Source: JAFAGX01 sp963759875 (lineage in GTDB: Bacteria; Acidobacteriota; Terriglobia; Terriglobales; Acidobacteriaceae). From it: 64,000 nucleotides of DNA. Below the pieces are notes generated by a model. It was not told the origin of the DNA and did no database searches. It saw only the letters and a program-made list of their open reading frames with translations. Position 1 is the stretch's first letter. Every line of letters starts with the position of its first letter. The stretch lies in assembly GCA_963759875.1 (NCBI GenBank), contig CAVXBB010000002.1:310001-374000 (forward strand), read 5' to 3'. This document shows, piece after piece, positions 36,752 through 46,479 of the stretch. The position numbers and the translations under genes are program-made.

Positions 36752-36852
36752 TGAACCCGCCGAAGTCCGAGGATGTCCGAAAAGAAGCGTGAGGACGAGT
36801 TCAAATCGCTGGTTCGTACGCCCGCCCACGTATACCCAAGCACACGCACTGG
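36746..36852 (-). pseudogene. N-terminal fragment of a glyoxalase/VOC protein
   Basis: About 36 codons read VRVLGYTWAGVRTSDLNSSS then RFFSDILGLRRVHDG, the opening beta-alpha unit of a VOC metalloenzyme. Beyond this the strand is antisense to the lactate-permease relic. It is a fragment only. Confidence 0.65.
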
Positions 36853-36946
36853 CATCCTCCTGGTCGCACAGGTTGCGTCCAAATGACAGCTGGTGCATCA
36901 GAATACCATCTGCATAGGAGTGATATCGGAACTAGGGAGGGTCACG

Positions 36947-37372
36947 ATGTCAGAGGCTATTTCCAGTCGACCACAAGTGAACTGAATCCTCGAAACCTCA
37001 CTCTACGTCGAGCGCCCGATCCAATCGGTCGAGTTCTATCGCCGGGTTTTCGGCTTTGAGCCGATTGACACCGATCAGAACGAGGGCGTTACCGATGAGA
37101 CGCGATTGTGTGCGATGCGTGCCGGTGACCGCAGCGTACTCCTACTGTTCAAGAAAGGCGCTACAGCAGACACAAACGCAACTGGCGCGATCCACGTTGC
37201 CTTCGGCATTTCCCGGTTGGAACTACCAGCGTGGGAGGCATGGCTGTCGCAGCAGGGGATTACGATTGAGCTAAGGAAGACTTGGAAATACGGCGGCGAG
37301 GCGCTTTACTTCCGCGACCCCGATGGTCATCTGCTGGAGGTGGTCACGCCGGGTGTATGGAGCATCTACTGA
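36947..37372 (+). pseudogene. VOC/glyoxalase-family gene with an in-frame TGA at codon 13
   Basis: A good ribosome-binding site (GGGAGG) precedes the ATG at 36947. After 12 codons a TGA at 36983-36985 interrupts a frame that then continues without a break. It reads ILETSLYVERPIQSVEFYRR, GDRSVLLLFKKGATADTN and YFRDPDGHLLEVVTPGVWSI, with the His/Glu metal ligands of VOC enzymes still present. In relatives the residue at the stop is usually Arg, so a CGA to TGA change is likely. Translation might restart at a later GTG, but the first beta strand would be lost. Confidence 0.75.
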
Positions 37373-37587
37373 CGCAGTCCCTCGGATAACTGTTTGTCAT
37401 TTCACCATAGCACTCACACCCCTGGAATCCGCGCGCCTCCGGGCGGATGGTCGGCCAACAGGAAGTAATCCAAAACCGAAGGCCGCGCCATCTCTGCCAA
37501 GTTCGGCTAATCACGTTAGAGAAACGCTGGTGTAAAATTGCGGCCTTCCTGCCAAATTATCAATGGCGGAATCTTGCGAGGTCTGCG

Positions 37588-39039
37588 ATGCGTCTCCTGT
37601 TTCTAATTGCTTCATTACTCCTTGCCGCGATCACCGTTGCGCAAACACAGAAGGCGAGTGGCGTAGCGGACTTCATCAGCGTCGATAGTCCAGCCTTCGT
37701 TCTTGAGCATGTCCGAGTCATCGATGGTACGGGTACGCCGGCGAAGGAGGACCAGGCAGTCGTGATCGCGAACGGCAAAATACAATTCATCGGCCCGGAG
37801 GCGTCCGCCCAAGTCCCTCCGGGTGCGCAACGAATGGCGCGCCCTGGCTACACGGTCATCCCTGGCCTGGTTGGAATGCACAACCATCTGTACTACACCG
37901 ATTCGTACACGGTGCAAGTTGTCGAAGGAAAGGTCGGCGAACCTGGGTTATTCATTGCCGAAATCCCCTACACGGCGCCGCGACTCTATCTGGCGGCTGG
38001 CGTGACCACAATGCGTACGACAGGGAGCCTGGAGCCTTACACAGACTTGAAAGTCAAGAGTCGAATTGATGCGAACCTGATGCCAGGGCCGAGTCTTGAC
38101 GTCACCGCACCGTACCTGGAAGGCACGCCGACCCGATTTGCGCAGATGCATGAACTTACCGGACCGGACGATGCGAAGCGCATGGTGGACTACTGGGCGG
38201 CGGAAGGCATGACATCCTACAAAGCCTACATGAACATCACGCGCGAAGAGCTGAGTGTGGCGATCCAGCAGGCCCATGCGCACAAACTGAAACTGACAGG
38301 TCATCTCTGTTCCGTGACCTGGCCGGAAGCGGTAGCCATGGGAATCGATGATTTGGAGCATGGACCGGTGTTTACGGACACCGAATTCGTCACAGACAAG
38401 AAGCCCGATGTTTGCCCCACAGGTGGTGGCAGCAGCAGTTGGGCCAAACAGGACGTGAACGGAGCGCAGGTGCAGGAAATGATCCGCAATCTCGTATCAC
38501 ATCACGTCGCGGTGACTTCGACGTTGCCGGTGTTTGAATCCGGTGCACCGGGGCGGCCGGCGTTGCAGCCGCGCACGTTGGATGCGATGTCCGCAGAATC
38601 GGCCCAAAGCTACCTCACTGCTCGTGCGAGAGTGGCTTCGGATTCACCGATGACGACGCTGCTGCGCAAAGAGATGGATTTTGAGGTGGCATTCGTCAAG
38701 GCGGGGGGCTTGCTGCTTTCCGGCCCTGATCCCACCGGAAACGGTGGCGTGCTGCCGGGTTTCGGCGATCAGCGCGAAATAGAGCTGATGGTGGAAGCGG
38801 GTTTCACTCCTGTGGAAGCCATTCGGATCGCCACGCAGAATGGCGCCTTATATCTCGGCCAGCAAGATCGAATTGGAACCCTCGCACCTGGCAAACAGGC
38901 GGATCTGGTTTTGATCAAAGGCGATCCCTCAAAACGAATTGACGAGATCGAGAACGTCGAGACTGTGTTTAAGGCCGGGATCGGCTACGATTCCAAGAAG
39001 TTGATTGATAGCGTGCGAGGACAGGTCGGGATTCGTTAG
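37588..39039 (+). CDS. Exported metal-dependent amidohydrolase (imidazolonepropionase-like)
   Basis: About 483 residues. A signal peptide (RLLFLIASLLLAAITVAQ) is followed by the beta-sandwich start of amidohydrolases (VRVIDGTGTPAKEDQAVVIA). The HxH metal motif is GLVGMHNHLYYTD, a carbamylated-lysine-type segment is TSYKAYMNITRE, histidines lie in KLTGHLC and DLEHGP, and the final Asp is in LSGPDPTGNG. The C-terminal sandwich reads IGTLAPGKQADLVLIKGDPS. It is probably a periplasmic or outer peptidase- or lactonase-like hydrolase; the substrate is unknown. The ATG at 37588 is chosen because the signal peptide begins there. Confidence 0.9.
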   Translation: MRLLFLIASLLLAAITVAQTQKASGVADFISVDSPAFVLEHVRVIDGTGTPAKEDQAVVIANGKIQFIGPEASAQVPPGAQRMARPGYTVIPGLVGMHNHLYYTDSYTVQVVEGKVGEPGLFIAEIPYTAPRLYLAAGVTTMRTTGSLEPYTDLKVKSRIDANLMPGPSLDVTAPYLEGTPTRFAQMHELTGPDDAKRMVDYWAAEGMTSYKAYMNITREELSVAIQQAHAHKLKLTGHLCSVTWPEAVAMGIDDLEHGPVFTDTEFVTDKKPDVCPTGGGSSSWAKQDVNGAQVQEMIRNLVSHHVAVTSTLPVFESGAPGRPALQPRTLDAMSAESAQSYLTARARVASDSPMTTLLRKEMDFEVAFVKAGGLLLSGPDPTGNGGVLPGFGDQREIELMVEAGFTPVEAIRIATQNGALYLGQQDRIGTLAPGKQADLVLIKGDPSKRIDEIENVETVFKAGIGYDSKKLIDSVRGQVGIR

Positions 39040-39346
39040 AGCGTACCGACGTATTGACGATTCGCCCAAACCAGCACGATTCCGGGCGAGTAGTCGGCAG
39101 GCCTTCCCTAATCGGTAAGGTAAGAGTTGCCCGTCACCCGTCATCTTGGCCATTGGCGGCGTGTTCACGCCGGTGTTGGCAAAAAACTCGAACTCGTTTG
39201 CGCTGATCGACTGCGTCTCTCGCTCGGTTTCTGTCGAATACAGAGGAAGTTCGAACTGATGCGAAAGCAGGTAGAGGGTTGGCAGAGGAGCGAACGACGG
39301 ATAGCACAGTCACTAGATACTCGCCTCTTTTTGGCCAAAAGTATCC
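39040..39346. other. Intergenic region between converging genes
   Basis: It holds repeat copy b at 39091-39140; nothing else is recognised. Confidence 0.4.
39091..39140. repeat. Intergenic palindromic repeat, copy b
   Basis: Sequence AGTCGGCAGGCCTTCCCTAA then GGTAAGGTAAGAGTTGCCCG. The left arm is diverged but it ends GTTGCCCGTCA as in the other copies. Confidence 0.65.
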
Positions 39347-40756
39347 TCAAGCCACCGGAGCCATCTGATCTTCCCGCTGCGACCACTCCGTCCTTGAGAG
39401 GTTGAGCCGGCGTATTTTGTTCTGCAGAGTGGTGCGCTTCAGGCCAAGGCGTTCTGCCGCGCCACCCGCGCCGGCAATCTTGCCTGAAGCAGCTTTCAGG
39501 GCATTAATAATGGCCTGCCGCTCGGCGTCGTGGAATGTAGTCGCGGAGTGAGATGTCGGCACCAAGGCGCCGCCATGTGTCCGTATCCTGTCCCTCAACT
39601 CTGCGAGGGGAACATACAACACACTGCCTTGGGTGAGAATTACGGCACGCTCGATGAAGTTTTGCAGCTCACGCACGTTGCCCGGCCAGCAGGCCCCCGC
39701 CAAGGCCTCCATTGCCAGCTTGGGAATCGATTCGATCTTCTTTCCCATTTGTCGTGATAGCTTGGACACAAAATAGTTAATAAGCAGCGGAATATCCTCT
39801 CGCCGCTCACGAAGCGGAGGAATTTCGATTGGAAATACATTCAGGCGATAAAATAAATCTTCGCGGAACTTATCTTCGCGAATCATTGCGGCAAGGTTCC
39901 GGTGTGTCGCAGCAATAATCCGCACATCGACCTTTATCGTTCGCGCACTTCCCAAACGCTCGAACTCCTGCTCCTGAACAGCTCGCAGCAATTTCGGCTG
40001 TAATTCCAGGCTGATGTCGCCGATTTCATCGAGAAAAAGCGAGCCGTGATCGGCGAGTTCGAATCTGCCCTTCTTCTGCATTAGGGCTCCGGTGAAAGCG
40101 CCTTTTTCGTGCCCAAACAGTTCACTTTCCAGCAGTCCCGAGGGAATCGCAGCACAGTTAATCCGCACAAACGGGCGATCACGCCTGGAGCTGAGATTAT
40201 GAATGGCATGTGCGACCAGTTCCTTGCCTGTTCCGGTCTCGCCATGCAAAAGCGCGGTCGAATCAGTCGGCGCGACAATGGCGATCTGCTCCAGCACTTT
40301 GTACAGCGCGTCGCTTTTGCCGATGATGTCGCCGAAGTTGTGCTCGGAACGTATCTCCGATTCGAGGTAACGGCGTTCCTCTTCGTTGGACGTAATACAT
40401 TGCCGGATGGCATTCAACAGTTCTTCGTCATCGAAAGGCTTTGTCAAGAAATTGGCTGCGCCCGCTTTGAGGGCGCGCACTGTCATTCGAATATCGCCGT
40501 GGCCGGTGAGGAATATGATGGGAATCTGAACATCGGCTTTCGCGAGCTCTTCTTGCAGGTCGAGTCCGCTTACGCCGGGGAGACTCACATCCAGCACCAG
40601 ACAACTGGGTAGCTCGGGTCGCGGGGCAGCGAGGAACTCCTCGGCTGACGCGAATGCCTGTGCCCTTAGTCCCGCGGAGCGAATCAGGCCGACCACTCCT
40701 TCGCGCGTCGACTCATCGTCGTCCACTACGTAAACCAGAGCTCCAGCAGTACTCAT
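39347..40756 (-). CDS. NtrC-family sigma-54-dependent response regulator
   Basis: A 469-residue regulator. The receiver domain (about 6-120) has VVDDD, LVLDVSLPG, FLTGHGD and KPFDDEEL. The AAA+ domain (about 140-375) has Walker A GETGTGKE, the sigma-54-contacting GAFTGA loop, Walker B LFLDEIGD and the arginine finger region. A C-terminal Fis-type helix-turn-helix reads GAAERLGLKRTTLQNKIRRL. All key motifs are intact, so it should activate sigma-54 promoters when phosphorylated. It is the last gene of a kinase plus three-regulator operon, 14 bp after the single-receiver gene. Confidence 0.95.
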   Translation of the reverse strand: MSTAGALVYVVDDDESTREGVVGLIRSAGLRAQAFASAEEFLAAPRPELPSCLVLDVSLPGVSGLDLQEELAKADVQIPIIFLTGHGDIRMTVRALKAGAANFLTKPFDDEELLNAIRQCITSNEEERRYLESEIRSEHNFGDIIGKSDALYKVLEQIAIVAPTDSTALLHGETGTGKELVAHAIHNLSSRRDRPFVRINCAAIPSGLLESELFGHEKGAFTGALMQKKGRFELADHGSLFLDEIGDISLELQPKLLRAVQEQEFERLGSARTIKVDVRIIAATHRNLAAMIREDKFREDLFYRLNVFPIEIPPLRERREDIPLLINYFVSKLSRQMGKKIESIPKLAMEALAGACWPGNVRELQNFIERAVILTQGSVLYVPLAELRDRIRTHGGALVPTSHSATTFHDAERQAIINALKAASGKIAGAGGAAERLGLKRTTLQNKIRRLNLSRTEWSQREDQMAPVA

Positions 40757-40770
40757 AGGACCTCCTTGGT

Positions 40771-41157
40771 TTAGTTGGTTTTAATATTCGGTTTCCATTT
40801 CAACGCCGCGTGGACGGCGTCAAGCAATTCATCCTCACCGAATGGTTTGGTCAAATAAGCAACCGTCCAATCCGAGCGAGCTTCTAGCCTTGCACGGTCG
40901 TCGGATGCATGGGCGGTGATGAAGATAACCGGCAGTTTGCGATCGTGGGCTAACAGGTGGTGGTGAAGTTCGAGGCCACTCATGCCCGGCAGGCGCACGT
41001 CTAACACGAGACAGTCCGCGTTGCGAGGATGGGCTGCGGTTAAGAACTCCTCGGCAGAGGCGAACACTTTTACCTGCATGCCGACAGACCTGATCAGGCT
41101 CTCCAGCGATTCGCGTACCGAGATATCGTCGTCGACGACTGCAACAAGGCGGCCCAT
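40771..41157 (-). CDS. Single-domain response regulator
   Basis: About 128 residues forming only a receiver domain: VAVVDDDISVRESLESLIRS, LVLDVRLPGMSGLELHHHLL with the phospho-acceptor Asp, VIFITAHASDD and LTKPFGEDELLDAVH. The ATG at 41157 (ribosome-binding site GTGAGGG) is preferred to the longer frame because the receiver begins right after it. With no output domain it may act as a phosphate sink, shuttle or CheY-like partner between the multi-PAS kinase and the NtrC- or FixJ-type regulators encoded on either side. Confidence 0.9.
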   Translation of the reverse strand: MGRLVAVVDDDISVRESLESLIRSVGMQVKVFASAEEFLTAAHPRNADCLVLDVRLPGMSGLELHHHLLAHDRKLPVIFITAHASDDRARLEARSDWTVAYLTKPFGEDELLDAVHAALKWKPNIKTN

Positions 41158-41278
41158 TTGACCCTCACATTGATTGGATAGCAGGGAGGGGACAAAGTCT
41201 ATTACATCTTGGTGGTATATCGACTCGAAGCCCGCCCGAAGCTCTCTTGGCACCGAGTTAAGTCGTAAGTTGCCGATT

Positions 41279-41926
41279 TCAAGTTCGGGTAGACCGCTTA
41301 CGAGAGCGGATCTGAAGGTTCTCCGCCATTCTCACCAGATCGGCCAGAGACTCGGCATGCATTTTGCGCATCACCCGCCCGCGATGGATTTTGACCGTGT
41401 ACTCGGCTATGTTCAGTTCGGCCGCAATTTGTTTGTTAAGGAGCCCGGAAACCACCTGCTGCATGACTTCCTGCTCGCGCGCAGTGAGCGACTCATACAG
41501 ACTTTGCAACTCATGCATCTCGGCATGCTGCTGGCGGTTTTGCCGATCGCGTTCTACGGCCTGTTGAATTGCCCGTAAGAGATCCTGTTCATCGAACGGC
41601 TTAGTTAGAAACTCAACCGCTCCCGCCTTCATTGCCTGCACGGAAGCTGGGATATTGCCATGGCCTGTAAGGAAGACGATGGGGACCTCCGCTCCCCCCT
41701 CGGCCATGCGCTTCTGCAGGTCGAGCCCGCTCAGACCGGGCAGTTGCAAGTCCAACACCAGACAACTCGGCGTCTCGGCGCCAGGCCGGGTCAGAAACTC
41801 CTGGGCGGACGCGAACATTTCGACCTGCAGGCCCGCAGATCGAATCAGACTACTCAGTCCCTCCCGAACCGAGGGGTCGTCGTCCACAATCGCGATAACT
41901 GCGTTACGCTGCTGAGACTCCCGCAT
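41279..41926 (-). CDS. FixJ/NarL-type response regulator
   Basis: About 215 residues. The receiver (IAIVDDDPSVREGLSSLIRS, LVLDLQLPGLSGLDLQKRMA, FLTGHGNIPASVQAMKAGAV) is followed by a linker. A LuxR-type helix-turn-helix then reads SLTAREQEVMQQVVSGLLNK, QIAAELNIAEYTVKIHRGRV. The ATG at 41926 overlaps the kinase stop by 23 bp. The receiver is nearly identical to that of the truncated regulator at 17191-18015, which has lost this DNA-binding part. It should control transcription in response to the adjacent kinase. Confidence 0.94.
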   Translation of the reverse strand: MRESQQRNAVIAIVDDDPSVREGLSSLIRSAGLQVEMFASAQEFLTRPGAETPSCLVLDLQLPGLSGLDLQKRMAEGGAEVPIVFLTGHGNIPASVQAMKAGAVEFLTKPFDEQDLLRAIQQAVERDRQNRQQHAEMHELQSLYESLTAREQEVMQQVVSGLLNKQIAAELNIAEYTVKIHRGRVMRKMHAESLADLVRMAENLQIRSRKRSTRT

Positions 41927-44900
41927 GGGATTCTTCTTCGTCGTACTTGGGAAGAGTGAAGCAGAAGGTTGTGCCTGGGCCGTCCTTCGCCGCAGCCCAT
42001 AGCCGGCCTCCATGGGACTGAAGAATGGAACGGCTGATGGGGAGTCCCATGCCCATGCCTGTGGGCTTCGTGGTATAGAACGGCTCAAAGATTTTCTGCA
42101 TCGTGTTCGGGTCGAGGCCCACCCCTGTGTCTTCCACCGTTACCTGCACCTCGTCCGTGTCGATGTTCCGTGTCGTGATCACCAGTTCGCGCGCGCGTTC
42201 ACTTACATTGCTCATTGCGTCGATCGCGTTCATGGCCAGGTTCAACGCCACCTGCTGCAACTGAACTTGATCGCCTGAGACGGGGGAAAGGTCATCGGCA
42301 AACTTCGTTCGGATGTTCACGCTTTTCCTTTTCGCTTCGTCCCCGACGAGGGCGAGGACTTGCCGAAGTGTTTCATTCATGTCCAGCTTTTCTCGAGGTG
42401 TCGGAGCCTTCTTTGTCAGCGCCCGAATCCGTGCGATCACTTCTCCGGCTCGCTTGCCGTCACGGACGATACGACGGGCGGCCTCTCGAGCTTCCTCCAA
42501 ATTCGGCACGTCACCGGCCAGCCAGCGGAGGCAGGCGCTGCCGTTGCTCACCACGCCCGACAGCGGCTGATTGACCTCATGGGCAATGGAGGTAGTCAAC
42601 TGACCCAGCATGGTCAACCGATCGAGGTGCGCGAGCTCCCCTTCGAGTTGCCGCAGCTTGTCGCGCTGTTCTTCGGCCCGCACGCGGTCACTGATGTCCC
42701 GCGCAACCTTCAGCAGGAAGCGACGACCGCCATACGAGACCAGGCTGGTGTGGGCTTCGACCGGGAATGTCGTCCCATCCTTTCGCCGATGCCAGTGTCT
42801 GTCGAATACCGTCTCGCCCGCGGCCGCGCGCTCCCCGGCCGACTCTATCTCAGTCAACTCCGAATCCAAGTGGATGGCAGCCGACGTCTTCCCGATCAGT
42901 TCCTCCCGAGTGTACCCAAGGCTCTCGCATGCCGACCGGTTCACATCAATAATGGTCCGTCGCTCAAGATCGTAGACGAAGAGGGCGTCCCCCGCGTGGT
43001 CCACAAACGTGCGGAAGCGTGTCTCGCTCTCGCGCAGCGCTTCTTCGGCCCGCTTGCGTTCCGAAATATCGACCGTTGTGCCCACCAATTTGTCAAGGTC
43101 TCCCGCGCTATTTAGGACAGCGTGCCGGATGGTGTGAACATGTTTGACCGTTCCGTCGGGCAACACGATCCTGTATTCATCGAAGCTGTCTGCTTTTTCA
43201 CGTAGCGCCTTCTGGAACTTTTCTTTCCACTCGTCTCGATCCTCCGGGTGGATTCGGTGGAAAATGGCTTCCTTGGTCGGCAAACCCTCCTGCGGATGCA
43301 ATCCCCAAATTCGACAGTCTTCCTGCGAAATGTAGACATACTTGTCGCTGGCCAAATCTAGAGCCCAGCTGCCTGTGTGGGTCAGCCTTTCCGATTCCGC
43401 CAGATAAGCCTCGCTCTGCCGCAGCGATTCCTCCGCCTTCTTGGGTTCCGTGATATCGGTCGTCGTGCCCACGACTTCAACAACCTCGCCATTCGCATTC
43501 AAAACGGGATGGCCTTGGCCATGGGTGTGTTTAACCGTTCCATCGGGCAACATGATTCTGTACTCGACTTCGGAATCGACTTTCTCATGGATACACCTAT
43601 CGAAGGCCTGCTTGAACTTGTCGCGGTCTTCCGGGTGTATTCGCTGCAGCGCCTGTTCCCGCGTCGGCAATCCGTGTTGCGGATCAAAGCCAAAAATCTG
43701 GAACAGTTCCTGCGACCAGTACAACGGCTCCGTCGTGGGGTCAACGACCCAAGTGCCCGTATGGGTCAACCTCTGCGTCTCGGCTAAGTAAGCTGCAGTC
43801 CGTCGCAGAGCGTCCTCGGCGCGCTTGCGGTCAGTGATATCTGCCGTCGTGCCGACGTACTCAAGAAGGTTGCCGGCGCTATCGAACACAGGATGGCCGA
43901 TCACTCGAAGATCCCTGACCTCGCCGCTGCGACGTACGATCCGGTATTCCGTTTCGTAATTAGTCGTCTCGCGAGCGAGTCTCTGCAACCGCTCCCGCAG
44001 TCGTGGCCGGTCCTCTGGATGGACTGCCTCCAGAAATCGTTCCAGGCGCGGCACACCTTCGGCTGGATCGAAACCCATAATTCCGTAGCATTCCTTGGAC
44101 CAGTATTGGATGCCGCTTGCGGCGTTCCAGGCCCAGCTGCCCGTATGGTTTATCCTCTCCGCTTCCGCCAGATAAGCTTCGCTGCGCCGCAGCGCTTCTT
44201 CGGCCTTTTTGCGCTCGGTGATATCCCGTACCAGCGCCAAGTTGTAAGCCCGGCCTCCATATTCGAAATAATTCGCGCTGATCTCGACCGGAATAATGTC
44301 GCCATCTCGCGTTCGCTGCCGGCTTTCGAAACTCAGCGACCCCTGTGTCTTAAGGTTGCGCCAATGGTCCGACCAACGCTCAGCCGGGAAATCGATGTCA
44401 ATCTCCGGTACTGCTTTGCTAAGCAGTTCCGCACGGGTATAACCCAGAGCCCGGCAAGCCTCGTCATTGACGTATTGAAATCGCGCTGTTTCGTCTATCA
44501 GCAGGGCAGCTTCGCAGACATTGTTCAAGGCGAAACTGAGGAGGGCTACTTCCTGCTCTGCCTGTTTGCGTGCCGCCCGCGAACGCAGGGTCACGATGCC
44601 GAACGCCATGTCGCCAGCCAGTTCCTCAAGCAGCCGAATCTCCTCCGATGTAAAAGCGTTGGGCAGTGCGGAATGAATGGTGAGACTGCCGAATGCGTTG
44701 TCGTTTTCGTCCTTGAGGGGCAAGGCGATGCCGGAACGGAAACCGCGCTGCAAAAGGCCCTCCCGCCAGGGGGCGAGTCGAGGATCCGTGGCGAAATCCT
44801 GAACGCAGCAGCTTTTCCCGCTCCGGATGGCCGTTCCGGTGTGGCCGCGCCCACGGTCCGTGTCGGCCCAGGTTATGCCTGCGGATGCGAGATATCCCTC

Positions 44901-46448
44901 CTCGGTCCCGCTCCACGCGACAGGGCGCACGCTTTTGGCCTCGTCGTGTTCGGCATAGCCCACCCACGCCATGCGGTAACCCGCCTCCTCGCAGGCGATC
45001 CGGCAGATTTCATCGAGCAGGCTCTGCTCGTCGGTGGCGCGCAGTAGGACCTGGTTGCAGTCGCTGATCGCCCGCAGTTCGCGATTCGAACGGGACAAGG
45101 TCGCCTCGGCCCGCTTGCTCTCGGTGATGTCGTTATTGGTCTCCAGGATTGCAACCGGCTCACCCCGCTTGCCTCGCTCCAGCGACCAACGGCTCGCCGC
45201 CACCAATTGGCTTCCGTCCTTTTTAGTGTGCAGAAGCTCGCCTTCCCAACGCCCTGTACGCGTCACTTCCGCCTTAATCCCCTCAAGGGGCGACGGGAAG
45301 ACCGTCTTCAGCAAGTCGTGAACAACTCTGCCCACCGCTTGTTCCGCGGTCCAGCCGTACCGCTCCTCGGCGCCACGATTCCAATACTTGATTACGCCCT
45401 CCATATCCATCACAAAAACAGAGTCGTGCGTGAGATTAAGGAGAGCTGCCTGCTCCCGCAGACCTGCCTCCACGCGCCGCCGAACCGTGGCGAACCATGA
45501 GATGAGCGCAGCGAACGCTACAAAAATTATGAAATACGGGACATTGGACCGGTAGATGTAGATGGTCCGGACCGGCTCAATGAAATACCAGTAGAAGCCG
45601 ATCGTGGAGAGTATCGTCGCCAACACTGCGGGGCCTCTTCCGCCATACCAGGAACTAATCGCGACCGCAAACAGCAGCAGCGGAATCGCAGCCTCTCGAA
45701 AATGGAAGTACTGGAGCAGTAACGCCGCCGCCAATGCCACACCGACCGAAAGAATCGCAAGCGCGTACCGTACCGGTCTAGCCAACTGGCTCTCCGTCAG
45801 GTTTTCGTGGGACCCTGGAACTGCTGCCACGTAAACATCGCTCCGGCGCAGGGCCTTCTCCTCCCCTTTGCGTTCGGTGATATCGGCTATGGTGACCACC
45901 AGCCTAACGACCTCTCCCGCATCATTCAGAACAGGGCGGCGAGAGATCAGTACCCAAGGCCTAGGGTCTGAGTCCTTTCGCAGTCGGCATTCGCGTGTCT
46001 CTGACTGCTGCGCCCCTGGTTGAGCAAGCACGTGCGGTTCTTCGATAAAATCCTGGAGCCGCTTGCCTCGAAGTTCTTCTGCTGGGCGACCGAGCATGTC
46101 GGCCAAGCACCCATTCAGAAATGAAATCCGTCCAGATTCATCCAGGAGGCAAATACCTTCGTTAGTGGCCTCCACCACTGTCCTATACAATTCTGCGGTT
46201 TCATCACGTTCTCGCGAGGTTCGCTGAACTGCCCGGACTAATCGCTCGATCGTGAAATACAGAAGCGCGGCGGTCACGAAGACAAAAACACCCCCCTTGA
46301 TCGTCATCACGGCCGGGTGCAGCTTGAAATAAGTTACGATCGCGTCACTGAACGCGATCCATAGGAGCGCGATAACACCGTAGCCCAGTGCAATTCGGCC
46401 GGGGCTCAAGCTTGAAACTCGAGAATGGGGTATCATTCGGATTTTCAT
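41904..46448 (-). CDS. Multi-PAS membrane histidine kinase with KdpD-like membrane module
   Basis: About 1514 residues from the ATG at 46448. The N-terminus has two membrane segments, then a PAS domain (about 85-200). A four-helix membrane module of the DUF4118/KdpD type follows at about 230-330 (PVRYALAILSVGVALAAALL, SSWYGGRGPAVLATILSTIG). Next are a second PAS, a GAF (about 475-640) and five further PAS domains to about 1265. The FixL-like HisKA has TTSIAHEVNQPLSG with the phosphoacceptor His near 1290, and the HATPase has NLAMNAIDA, EDTGVGLD and GMGMGLP. It is complete. It is a paralogue of 17993-22024 with two extra PAS domains and a different membrane part. An upstream frame extension is ignored because it consists of a GAF relic in the wrong frame. 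Confidence 0.93.
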   Translation of the reverse strand: MKIRMIPHSRVSSLSPGRIALGYGVIALLWIAFSDAIVTYFKLHPAVMTIKGGVFVFVTAALLYFTIERLVRAVQRTSRERDETAELYRTVVEATNEGICLLDESGRISFLNGCLADMLGRPAEELRGKRLQDFIEEPHVLAQPGAQQSETRECRLRKDSDPRPWVLISRRPVLNDAGEVVRLVVTIADITERKGEEKALRRSDVYVAAVPGSHENLTESQLARPVRYALAILSVGVALAAALLLQYFHFREAAIPLLLFAVAISSWYGGRGPAVLATILSTIGFYWYFIEPVRTIYIYRSNVPYFIIFVAFAALISWFATVRRRVEAGLREQAALLNLTHDSVFVMDMEGVIKYWNRGAEERYGWTAEQAVGRVVHDLLKTVFPSPLEGIKAEVTRTGRWEGELLHTKKDGSQLVAASRWSLERGKRGEPVAILETNNDITESKRAEATLSRSNRELRAISDCNQVLLRATDEQSLLDEICRIACEEAGYRMAWVGYAEHDEAKSVRPVAWSGTEEGYLASAGITWADTDRGRGHTGTAIRSGKSCCVQDFATDPRLAPWREGLLQRGFRSGIALPLKDENDNAFGSLTIHSALPNAFTSEEIRLLEELAGDMAFGIVTLRSRAARKQAEQEVALLSFALNNVCEAALLIDETARFQYVNDEACRALGYTRAELLSKAVPEIDIDFPAERWSDHWRNLKTQGSLSFESRQRTRDGDIIPVEISANYFEYGGRAYNLALVRDITERKKAEEALRRSEAYLAEAERINHTGSWAWNAASGIQYWSKECYGIMGFDPAEGVPRLERFLEAVHPEDRPRLRERLQRLARETTNYETEYRIVRRSGEVRDLRVIGHPVFDSAGNLLEYVGTTADITDRKRAEDALRRTAAYLAETQRLTHTGTWVVDPTTEPLYWSQELFQIFGFDPQHGLPTREQALQRIHPEDRDKFKQAFDRCIHEKVDSEVEYRIMLPDGTVKHTHGQGHPVLNANGEVVEVVGTTTDITEPKKAEESLRQSEAYLAESERLTHTGSWALDLASDKYVYISQEDCRIWGLHPQEGLPTKEAIFHRIHPEDRDEWKEKFQKALREKADSFDEYRIVLPDGTVKHVHTIRHAVLNSAGDLDKLVGTTVDISERKRAEEALRESETRFRTFVDHAGDALFVYDLERRTIIDVNRSACESLGYTREELIGKTSAAIHLDSELTEIESAGERAAAGETVFDRHWHRRKDGTTFPVEAHTSLVSYGGRRFLLKVARDISDRVRAEEQRDKLRQLEGELAHLDRLTMLGQLTTSIAHEVNQPLSGVVSNGSACLRWLAGDVPNLEEAREAARRIVRDGKRAGEVIARIRALTKKAPTPREKLDMNETLRQVLALVGDEAKRKSVNIRTKFADDLSPVSGDQVQLQQVALNLAMNAIDAMSNVSERARELVITTRNIDTDEVQVTVEDTGVGLDPNTMQKIFEPFYTTKPTGMGMGLPISRSILQSHGGRLWAAAKDGPGTTFCFTLPKYDEEESHAGVSAA

Positions 46449-46479
46449 AGCCACAATCCCTTGCCCGGGCCGGTGATGC

